Below are positions 55,324-64,000 of a DNA stretch of 64,000 nucleotides, in pieces. A program made the translations under genes and the position numbers. The notes under the pieces are model-generated. The model worked only from the letters and a program-made list of their open reading frames with translations. It was not told the origin of the DNA and made no database searches. Source of the DNA: Bipolaris cookei. Lineage: Eukaryota; Ascomycota; Dothideomycetes; Pleosporales; Pleosporaceae. Every line of letters begins with the position of its first letter. Position 1 is the stretch's first letter. The stretch is from positions 62,001 to 126,000 of the forward strand of contig NRSV01000051.1 of NCBI GenBank assembly GCA_002286855.1, given 5' to 3'.

Positions 55324-56274
55324 CTACGCCTTCTCATTTCCAATAATTGCGCTACCGCCTCCCCTTGCCTCAGCCAGCAATTGCGTGCCGACAACCTCGC
55401 CGGTAGTCTTGCTCTTGAACACACCGGATACAGAGAACAAGCCCAGAAACGGCTCGTAGACGTATTCCTCCTCCCACACCTCCTCGCCTTTGTAGGTAAC
55501 GGACTCGTTGAAGCCGTTGAACTTCATGCTGGTGAGGTAGTTGCCGACGACAGTACTACCGGAAATAGCGCCAGATTTATCCATTGTCTGCTCGACGATG
55601 TCACCGTTTTGAGCGAGAACACGGCGCTTGTGCGTGTTTCCCTCAAAGTTGTTGACAGAGTAGAAGATATTATTGCGGAGATCCCACTGGTGAAAGTCGA
55701 GGTCGCGCTTGGCTTTTGCTTGGGCAGTAGTCTGGTTGGTGCCGCTGTTTCCACCGCCGCTGATGCCATCGGCGATGCCGCCTACAGCATCGCCCACGTC
55801 GCCGATGATTTCACCAAGACCGTTGCCTAGCTCCGCAATGACGGGGTTGAGATCGATGCTGTCGAGGACATCGCTGACCATTGATACGAGGTTGCCTAGG
55901 CGGGCTTCGAGGTAGACTTTTGCAGTCACGTTTTGGATGAGTAGTGAGACCTTGTCGATGGAGAGGTCGACGCCTGCGTTGAACTGAAGTAGCTGCAGTA
56001 CTTGGGCGTCGAGATTGATCTTCGCGGTGAGATTGTCAACGCCGACGAAGATCTCGCCTACGTGCACGGAGGCATTGAGAAGAACATCCGGGATGGGGTT
56101 CAGAGCGGAGATGTTAGATGAAGATGTATTTTCTGTCTCGTACAGCACAGCAGTTGGGTCGCCGTCATCTCGCACGTCGAGCTTGTATCCCGTGTAGCCG
56201 TCCGCAGCGGATTGAGCGACTGCAAGCCAGGGCATAGAAAGAATCGTAAGGGAAGGAATAAGAGACAACCTCAT
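55324..56274 (-). CDS. Secreted protein, member A of a divergent paralogous pair
   Basis: Single exon, 316 residues, family not recognised. Signal peptide MRLSLIPSLTILSMPWLAVA with a likely cut before Gln21. The core (about residues 61-160) is built of alternating hydrophobic residues: PDVLLNASVHVGEIFVGVDN, KINLDAQVLQLLQFNAGVDL and LEARLGNLVSMVSDVLDSID. An LNPVIAELGNGLGEIIGDV tail follows. Then comes a Gly/Asn linker, a basic KAKAKRDLDFHQW segment that may be a dibasic processing site, and a C-terminal block ending YVYEPFLGLFSVSGVF. Several NxT/S sites are visible. The core is clearly homologous to the divergent neighbour at 57040. No Cys-rich or catalytic motif. Secreted, possibly wall-associated; function unknown. 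Confidence 0.85.
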   Translation of the reverse strand: MRLSLIPSLTILSMPWLAVAQSAADGYTGYKLDVRDDGDPTAVLYETENTSSSNISALNPIPDVLLNASVHVGEIFVGVDNLTAKINLDAQVLQLLQFNAGVDLSIDKVSLLIQNVTAKVYLEARLGNLVSMVSDVLDSIDLNPVIAELGNGLGEIIGDVGDAVGGIADGISGGGNSGTNQTTAQAKAKRDLDFHQWDLRNNIFYSVNNFEGNTHKRRVLAQNGDIVEQTMDKSGAISGSTVVGNYLTSMKFNGFNESVTYKGEEVWEEEYVYEPFLGLFSVSGVFKSKTTGEVVGTQLLAEARGGGSAIIGNEKA

Positions 56275-57039
56275 CTTGACTTTGGTGTGTATAAACGAGA
56301 GACTTGAACTGGCCGCAAAGTCGAACGTCTACCCAAGAGAGAGAGAGGGTGGGAGATGGAAAGAAAAAGCGAACGGCTTTTGCTCAGATTCAATAAGAGA
56401 AACGGGGGGGGCGAGACCAACGAGTTAACAACATCCCTTCCACAATACTCATGATGAGTTACATGCAGTAACCCATCCCGGCCCAGCATCCATAGCATGA
56501 TCGCATTACCTGCTCCACACCGTTTTCCCCACCCGCTTTACCTAGCCCAGTACGCAGAGCCAAGGCAGAAGCAAAAAAATAAGATTAAGGAGAATCCTAG
56601 CAGACCGCCTCCAATTCGATGAGAAGAAAAAGCAGGATTTTGAGCGCGCGTGGGAATCCAAGACTTTTTGGCCATGCGCTGTGCTAACTGCGGGGGGACA
56701 CGCGCGTTCCAGATGGTGCACGTTGTCGTTGGTTGCGACCTTGATGGCAACCCTGTACGTCGGCTGCACGGGGGTTTTATCCGAGATTACTATAACGGGA
56801 AACCCTGGTCGTTACAACCTCCACCATGCATGAGATAACCGTCTTTCTTGATTTTCCTGACTAAACCGGGGAGGCGAGGGAAGGAAGCGGGGGCATAACC
56901 TTCACAAGCGTTTGTGTTAGGGGCATGGGACCAAAAGAAAAAGAAACTATTACTTGTATAGGGCGCTGTCTCTCTGCCTTCTTCGTGGCTCTGCTTGTTC
57001 GCTGCTTGCTTGCTGTTCACTTTTTGCTTTGCCCCCAAG
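56275..57039. promoter_or_regulatory. Divergent promoter between two secreted paralogues
   Basis: 765 bp between outward-facing starts of two homologous genes, which suggests shared control. No specific motif was pinned down. Confidence 0.45.
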
Positions 57040-58112
57040 ATGTCGTCGTCGTCGTCATCATCATCATCGTCGTTCTCTTTCCGTCTACTGCTCGTCAGCA
57101 TTCTTCTTACTTTTGCTACGTTCGTTACCGCGCAGACGTCGTCTGGGGTGCCCTCGACTCCTCCGCCTACAAGCAGTAATCGTCCGTCCGTCAATGGCAC
57201 CACGACCAGACCCCCCGAGGTTGCGCCTACTGGATCCGACCCGCCAGATGTGCTGCTCCGCGTTCCAGAGCTGCATGTAGGCCGTATTGAATTGACTGTC
57301 GAGAAGCTGGCTGCTGATCTTAACCTCAATGCCAAAGTCGCGGGTCTCGTCCAGATCAACGCCGGTGTGCAAGTCGGTATTGAGAAAGTCAATATTACTA
57401 TTGCTGATGTCGATGTTAATCTCGAGCTCGTCGTGCGTCTGGGAAACTTGGTCCAGATTGTCGAGCGTGTGTTTGACTCTTTGGACCTGAACCCTCTCTT
57501 GATCGGCTTGATTGGAAACGTTACGGATCTTGTTGGCGAGGTCATTGGAGCTGTTGATGGGTTGGTAAGTTTTATTGATATTCACTTTGAAAAAGCATTC
57601 AAACAAGAAGGAAATTAACGAAATGCTCTAGCTCGGATCCATCACGCAAAACGGAAAAACACTCAGTTTCCTCGTCGACAACTTGGGCAACATTGTCCAA
57701 GAAGTCGTCGGAGCAGGTACAGATGCCATTTCCCAAATTGTCGGAAACTATAAGGTAAATCATCCTCTCTCTCTCTATCTCTCTCTCCCCTTCCAAATAT
57801 CTACTTTCTCATCAAATAACTCACTCACAAAAAAAACAGCTCAATATGACCGAAGTCGAAGGTAGCATCAAGCAAGTCGGCAAGGGTCTCACCCAAAAGA
57901 CCTACTCGTACGAACCGCTTGGTGCGCTCGTCGACATCATTACCAACACTGCCGGCCAAGTCGTGCAGGCAGTAGTCCAGAAGAAGAATGGCGGTGGTGG
58001 TAGTAGTAGTAGTAGTGGAGGAGGCAGCAGCAGTTCTTTTACTACAGCTTCCGCTACCGGAACTCCAATGCCTGTTACGCTGCCTATTAGCTCGGCTACG
58101 GGTACTGCGTAA
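57040..58112 (+). CDS. Secreted protein, member B of a divergent paralogous pair
   Basis: Exons are 57040-57564, 57632-57754 and 57840-58112, 306 residues; introns are 67 and 85 nt. Starts with Met and ten serines (a TCG/TCA repeat), then a hydrophobic signal (FRLLLVSILLTFATFVTA). A Thr/Pro-rich stretch follows, then the core (about 69-170): PDVLLRVPELHVGRIELTVE, LNLNAKVAGLVQINAGVQVG, LELVVRLGNLVQIVERVFDS and LDLNPLLIGLIGNVTDLVGE. These align block by block with gene A, as do QNG, VGNY and the YSYEPLG segment near the C-terminus. The tail is Gly/Ser/Thr-rich (GGGGSSSSSGGG..) and probably O-glycosylated or wall-linked; a clear GPI signal is not seen. Gene A lacks introns. Function unknown. Confidence 0.85.
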
Positions 58113-58615
58113 AAAAAATAGTTTAATTGGCGTAGTGATGAATTGTGGTAATGTAATACGCTTTTACTGTGATTTCCAGTATGATGATTGGATTGTGTGA
58201 ATGTGCTGATGTGATTGGACTACGATACTTTTGTCCTATCATATTAAAAGGTTAGTAAAGTTGTGAGAGTAGTTCTTCAAAAAAGAAGAGAACTTTGTAT
58301 GAGTTAAAGAAAACCCTTGCTTCACTCAAACCAAGACCATAGAGGTTCAATTAAATTCCATATCTCCTACTTCACTCTCACGCCTAGGATACTATCCTAG
58401 CAATGAGCAATGAAATATAACAAGACATTACAAAACAATCCAAAAGCTTTTACCAGAATCCCCCGACCATGTTGTACTTCTAAAATCCCACAATTGCGCC
58501 ATAAAGTCAAACCCCCTGCACAAACCCACCGTTGGACTCCGAAAAAAAAAATCAGACCGCCAGCATTTAAGCAAGGCTTAATTATGCTAATGTCCACCAT
58601 CTTACCACTATTCCA
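58113..58615. other. Convergent intergenic region
   Basis: About 500 bp between two stops, AT-rich. The plus frame 58410-58877 overlaps the next gene and has no motif. Confidence 0.4.
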
Positions 58616-60314
58616 TCACCGACCTGATGCACTATCCTTCCTTTTCGCTCCCTTTCCCTTCCTCTTAAATCTCACCTTCTTCCCAATCTTCCCCCAAGTC
58701 AAGCCCTGCCCAAGCCTTTCCATTTTACTCACCAATTCAGAGATGTTGTTTCTTCCTTCTACAATAACAGGGACGACGGTCGTACAAAAGCTTTTCTTCA
58801 CGTCTGCGCCAATCATAGATACAGATCTGAATTTGAGCCTGGGAAGACTGCTGTTTTTCGATGATGAGCGATCGTGACACGCGTATTTTGGTGTGTGCAG
58901 AGAGAGCTGTGATAGATTTTGTTTCAGTGGGTCTTTTATAGTCGGAATTGAATCGTGGGAGACTGGGGATCGCTGCGGCGCTGGCGGTGGCTGAGTTGGT
59001 GACTTTCCCACGCTGTTGAAGGGTGGTGGCGATGGAGTGTGCTCTGGGGAATGTTCACTGGGAAAATCGTATCGTCCAAGAATGTTCTCATGCGTACGTA
59101 CGTCCCATGAAACAGCTCTTGTCCGGTCACGCGTGCTAACCATGTCTGACTTTCTCCGCCGTGGTACAGTGTTTCTTCTCTCCTCCGGGACCCTTCTTAT
59201 GCTGAGCCTTCTCCTGAATTTGTCAAGGCTGTTCCCACGCATGATGGTGACTTTTTCTTTTTTCTCATTGCGTGTCTTCTCCTCTTCGGCACGATCTGCT
59301 TGCTCCTTCCGGGTAAGAAAGTCTTCAATCCATTCCGTTGGTCCTTCAGCCGTTTGACAGGGCTCTACCCATTCGCTTGATCTGGCCCAGTTTTGTATGC
59401 TCCTACAACTTCCTAGATTCGGAATAGATTGGAGGGAGCGATTGAGTTTGGCGTGCGCTTGGTACACGCTGGTCCTGAAAGGAATGTTGGAAATTGATTC
59501 TGGGGTTCCAGTGGGTGTATGAATCGCCCGGTTGTTCGGTTTGCACATGGCCGAACTGTAGAATTGTGCAGCCTCTTGCAGTTTTCTGTCACAATCACTA
59601 ACAGATTGCATGTTCTGAAGTTGTGCTGACGGTCGTATGTAGATAGCTCCAGGCCCCTGGTGTGATATTTCCGACACGACTGAGGACATGGAGGACGTTC
59701 GTGAGCATCTTTCTTGTGTTGGGACACCCAGGAAGCCGGTAATAGCTGCCTTCTCTTCAGCGATGTCGTCAATCTCAAAGACACTGAACGTCTCAACACT
59801 GCATTTTTTTGCTATCTGTGCAGGCGCATAGGCCGGGGGTTTGTGCTCAACCACAGTGGTGAGGTGCATGGATGGCGGTCGTGGTAAACGCTTGCTTCGA
59901 GACATGCCGAAGCCACAGGTTCGATGGGTACCATTTGTCGTATTGAGAGGCTGAAGTGGCGGTATTGTTGGGTATGTCGGGACCTGATACCTTAGCGTGT
60001 GATCAAACGATTCATGAGATGCATTGGCTCCCGACGTGTAATTGTCGGTAAAGAAATCCGTTGTATTTTGTGGCTTCCCTGGACACATCAGCGCTTTCTC
60101 CATCGCTGTTGGAGCAAGTATGGCGCGTCGTGTTGTCGCCTCCACGTCGCCAATCCTGTGTTGCAAAACGCGTCAGCTCGGTCCAACCATGCGTTTTCCT
60201 GACATACTCTGCTTCTTGGCATCTCGACGTCTTGAAAGCGTATGGATAAACATCCTTGCTCTTGCCATGCACAAGGGCGACGTATGGGCCAGTTCCAGGC
60301 CTTTCGGTCTCCAT
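58616..60314 (-). CDS. Hypothetical basic, serine-rich protein
   Basis: Exons 60314-60208 and 60155-58616 (intron 52 nt, donor GTATGT, acceptor ACACAG), 548 residues. The start METERPGTGPYVALVHGKSK is taken as the first ATG of exon 1. The junction reads CQEAEIGDVEATTRRAIL. I do not recognise a domain. Visible features are a central charged helix (EWIEDFLTRKEQADRAEEEK..) and a highly basic stretch (DKFRRRLSIRRVPEERRN, then PRRRKSD). A Pro/Ser-rich region (PEHTPSPPPFNSVGKSPTQ) comes next, and a basic C-terminus (KKVRFKRKGKGAKRKDSASG). No signal peptide or membrane span. The basic tail suggests nuclear or nucleic-acid or membrane-lipid association. Probably lineage-restricted. Confidence 0.75.
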
Positions 60315-61926
60315 CTTAACAATTCCCTGCTAAACGACCGTTGGAAGCTCATTCTTGACGATCATGGTCCTTGTTGAAAAGTCGGGCAAGGGGGACTGTG
60401 TGCAGTTTCCAGGGTGGGAAAAGGCGATGAAAACGATGTGTGGGGGCCTGCGGTGACGAGAAACCCTTGCTTGCAGGCGCAAGGTCAACTTGCCTTCGTT
60501 TATAGGGGACAACAGAGCTGATCAGAGTCTAAAGTAGCATGCCGGCGCGTCGGGAGCTTGACCTGGTCCGTGATGACCGAGAAGCGGGGTTCGAGTTAGC
60601 TGTGGATGCAGTCCATGCGTTGTATTGCTTCTTCGCTCATCATCTAGACTTTTGCGCTCGCGACAAAAACTTGTTGCCCTCTCTCTTCCCATCGCGTTCG
60701 TCTTACATTCTTGGAACCCCATAGGTCAGTTGTATAACAACGAACCATGCCATCGGCCGCCTTGAGAGGAAAGCAAAACAATACAGTAGAGGCAGATCTA
60801 ACTCGATCGATATACAATATGTGCTGACTAGGTCTGGCCCTAACAGTGTCCGCCAGCACAGTCATCCTCTACCGCCTCTGGAAAATGACGTGTTTGCTGA
60901 TGTGATAGCTGACATGCTAGCCGACTGATTGCGTTGAGAATAAAGTCTACCATGGTATGTGTGCGGGAGCCGAGTATCAGCATGGTATGCCGCAATACCT
61001 GGGCGATTAGTACGTAGAAGGGTATCTTGGGGAGGCTGGGAAATACTTGCATGGACAGTGACATGTGGCTGAAAAAAACTACGTCATCGAAACGCAAGTG
61101 CTAACTGCATGTCTTGCTGAGAGGGGTGGCCAAGCCTTCAACTTCCCCCCTCCCCCTTGTCAAACTATTTTTTTCTCAATGCATGAGCTCACAAAAATGG
61201 CAGCCAAGATTTAAAGCAAACATGTTTTCATTGAGGACTTTTCATGGGACAGGCTCCTAGGCGCACTTCCCTTACATCCAGTCTCTAATCTATGTCTCTC
61301 CCAAAGAGCAGTAACACCGTGACGATGCGATTGGACTAGTCTTGCATCAATGTCGGAAAACAACAAAATGAACATGTACACTGAATTTTCGAGCTAATAC
61401 GTCCCACACAGCCTAATCTGCACTGCAAATTATAAGGCAGCCCCATGATCTGACAAAATCCTATTTCGCCTCCAAATTCTTAGGCGTTTTGTTTTTCCGA
61501 GAGAGAGAGAGATTGGTCGCGTTCAGCAAATGCAGACCATGAGATATGACTTGTCTAATATATTTTGGATGTTGAAAAGTCGATCGTAAAGTTACCGCCG
61601 TTGATGATTCGTGAAACCTTGCATGTCAAATGACCACCGTGCAAAGGTTGACTCCAGGGACTCCTATGTAAATGCGAGACCTAGCAAAAACTTGATCGTG
61701 CTGAGAGAAGAGAAAACTTGTATGCTTGTAATTCTAGTTGTTGTGAGGATGACAATGATGATAATGACGATGGCCATAAGAGACCAATCTTTTAAACCTG
61801 GATGATGTACCGAAGATGGTTTATTTGGAGCTGGGTATCGCAGCTCGCGGTTTGGTTTGGTGTGATGCTTGGATGATGCTTGGTAGCTGTGTTGGTTGCA
61901 AGTTTGAATTGGGCCTGAATGAATGC
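60315..61926. other. Intergenic region
   Basis: 1.6 kb between the orphan start and the stop of the edge transcription factor. Short frames only. A GA-rich run sits at 61499-61511. No feature supported. Confidence 0.4.
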
Positions 61927-64000
61927 TCATACTTCGTCCAGAGGAGTGAACAAGTTCCTCATGTTGAGGGTGAGATCAGCGATTGCATAATCGTCAGCAA
62001 TTTCGGTCATGGAACCAATCTCAATGCCCTTTTGCGCAGAATCTGAGGCGACATACGGCCTGATTTGCTTCAAGAGGTGGAAGACGTGTCTGCATCGCAC
62101 ATCTGCAGACGTCGCCCAGTCCTCAGGTCTTGATTGTCGAAGGAATGCTTGTGCCAAGAAGTAAAAGTGAATGCCATCTCGGCAGAACCCACGTCGGCGC
62201 TGACGATGAGTGAATTGGATGGCTAAATCCGTGTCCCAGCAGGCCTTCCATAGATTCAGAGCACCAACCGTAGAGCGAAGTTGATTCTGCACTTGCTCGT
62301 TGACGCCACTGGCTGGTGCCGCTGCATTGCCGCTTTGAGATTGAGGCGTGCTCGCACCGCTTGAAGACATTCGTTGAATAAGCTGGCGCTGGATGTCGTA
62401 GATCTGGGTATGAATAGCGTGGATGAGGATAAATTTGCCAAAGACATTGGTAGCCCGCTCAGGAAACTTTCCTGGACAGGTTCCGTTGAGTACGCACAAA
62501 GCCTCAGACAAAGCCAGTTGCTTCGCACGCCTGCTACCCGACTCGTTGAAAGCCTGTGCCGCCTGCCCTCGTAGACCCAGAGCGCTGGCGCAGTCTTCCG
62601 ATGTCCTCGCCTCCCAAGCTACATCGTCAGCAGGCAAAGGAACTGTGATGCTCTTGGGGTCGAATCTTGGCTGAGAGTTGAAGAATATTGTAGCAGAAGC
62701 GTCGATCAAGTAGATGTATGCTGTTAATCTAGCCCGCTTCTCATTCTCAATCCAAAGACTCCAACTCCAAGAGTCAACCTCCTCGCCAGTTACCGGTCCT
62801 GGTTGATGCAATGCGCTTGCATTCAAATTGTCAGGCGGGAGCGGTTGGAAGAGTGCAGCACATCGCGTGACGTTAGCCACAGCCCGGACTTCGTCTCGCG
62901 CTTGTTGACGTTGCTGCTGCGAACCATGCCATAGAAACTGAGAGTGCAGTAGGACCAGAGCTTGTATCTCCTCGGTGGTAGAAGTCAGCTGGTTGTCAAG
63001 GTCCGCCATTTGATGGGCTTGCGCCAACTCGTAAACTTGACTGGATCGCAACACATTCTCCCGGACGCGCTCCATCAACCAACGGACGTCCGACGGACTC
63101 ATCTTGTCAGAGTACACGGCACCAACACAACACATGGCCGACACTAGCCCGGGCCAGGCAGTGAAGGGATCAAATGTTGGAATGTGTATCAAAGGAAAAT
63201 GCGCTTGATAGTGCCTGTATTCGTGTAGGAATTCCTTGACGTTGTCTCCAGTCAATATTGTTTGAAGTCTTTCGTGGGTGTACGCCTCTGTTGAGTGCTG
63301 ATTTGAGAGTAGAGATGCATTCGGGGAGCAAAAAGTCACAAGCGAAGTAGCCAGATTGTGCACTGGATCAGAGGTGGTTTGGCCAATGAACCAACCATCG
63401 AGTGTTGGAGAAGAGTCGACCAACCCGGGAACGTGCGAGTAAAATCCAAATAAACTTTCATTCGGTGTATCATCTGAGGTCTAAAAGTTCCGGTCAGAAC
63501 TGGGCCTGTTTTTGAAAGGTTGGGCCACCTGCCGTACTGGAATTATTCATATCGCCGTTGAACGATCCATTTCGCCATAGCGACCCATCCTGGCCATTGG
63601 TGATGCCATCAACGTTTGGCAGGGTAGAGACTCCGTATGAAGCTGGGTCGGTACCCTCGCTCTTAACGGTCATGCCGTTTTGCGCCATTGATCCATTTGT
63701 GGAGGCCTGCTCATAGCTGTAGTGGCCGTTGGGATCGGAACCGTTAGTCGGCGGCTGTTGCTGTTGCTGTGCCTGTTGTTGCTGAGCCTGTTGCTGCTGC
63801 TGTGCCTGCTGTTGTTGTTGTTGTTGCTGCTGCTGGGGTGGATAACCATTGGGGACTCCATCTGGGCGATAGTCATTGAAGTTCATCCGGGCATTGGCAA
63901 AGTCCATAGCAGACATGCTCCGACGATGGGCGCTGTCCTCAACGCCGCTGCTGGGTCGCATCAAGCTGTTTGAGCGCGAGGTACGCGCCGACATGGACTG
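61927..64000 (-). CDS. Fungal-specific transcription factor with polyglutamine tract (5' end outside window)
   Basis: Nuclear transcription factor. Visible exons are 64000-63538 and 63473-61927. The intron (64 nt, donor GTACGG, branch TTCTGAC, acceptor CTCAG) restores the frame as NSNDTPNESLFGFYSHVPG. A second donor a few bases away would also fit the phase. The N-terminal part is Ser-rich with long Gln runs broken by Ala (63763-63834) and Asn/Gly-rich sequence, as in activation domains. The C-terminal part matches the fungal_trans regulatory region: HFPLIHIPTFDPFTAWPGLV, ALVLLHSQFLW, ENEKRARLTAYIYLIDASAT, ending MRNLFTPLDEV. The DNA-binding domain must lie upstream, beyond the window. This arrangement is frequent in C2H2-type fungal regulators, but the finger type cannot be seen here. 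Confidence 0.85.

Noticed and set aside
60570..60610. GGTTCGAGTTAGC segment resembling a tRNA B box
   Set aside because: No A box at the right distance and no cloverleaf pairing could be built.

Overview
This window looks like nuclear chromosome of a filamentous ascomycete, most likely a Dothideomycete of the order Pleosporales. Introns are short (about 45-70 nt) with GT..AG ends and CTAAC/CTGAC-type branch sites. The protein families are fungal (Zn2Cys6 activators, Ccc2-type copper ATPase, Nur1/Mug154, Bem1, Coa3, Thp3), and degenerate pogo/Fot1-like DNA transposons lie in gene-poor stretches. The order-level placement is inference; no rRNA, tRNA or mitochondrial sequence was recognised.

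Layout. 0-10 kb is housekeeping: 3' part of casein kinase 2 alpha, valyl-tRNA synthetase with two in-frame start sites, symplekin/Pta1, Coa3 and a small orphan. 10-22 kb is metal and sugar handling: a P-type copper ATPase, then a compact trio of a GH27 alpha-galactosidase ending in KDEL, a Zn2Cys6 activator and an MFS sugar transporter. The activator and transporter share a divergent promoter that contains a perfect CGG-N6-CCG palindrome. 22-32 kb is accessory: a frameshifted secreted WSC-domain gene, a 3.4 kb AT-rich gene desert, a secreted subtilase, an ACS-family MFS carrier, and a dead pogo-like transposon with recognisable terminal inverted repeats. 32-36 kb returns to core genes: an NPC2-like lipid transfer protein, V-ATPase subunit F and nuclear rim protein 1. 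At 37-38.1 kb lies a second, different transposon relic with its own inverted repeats, followed by a secreted trypsin.

41-54 kb holds two small orphan genes, ESCRT-II Vps36, Thp3/LENG8-like SAC3-family protein, the polarity scaffold Bem1 and a membrane-like orphan. At 55-58 kb two homologous secreted proteins of an unrecognised family are arranged head to head. The window ends with a 548-residue orphan and a polyglutamine-containing transcription factor cut by the right edge.

The best candidates for something new are the paired secreted paralogues (55.3-58.1 kb), the alpha-galactosidase/activator/transporter module with its ER-retrieval-like C-terminus, and the NPC2 gene whose stop codon overlaps a usable 5' splice site that opens an in-frame C-terminal extension. 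All gene models were built by hand from splice signals and frame continuity. Exon edges are firm where family motifs cross the junction and are flagged where they do not.
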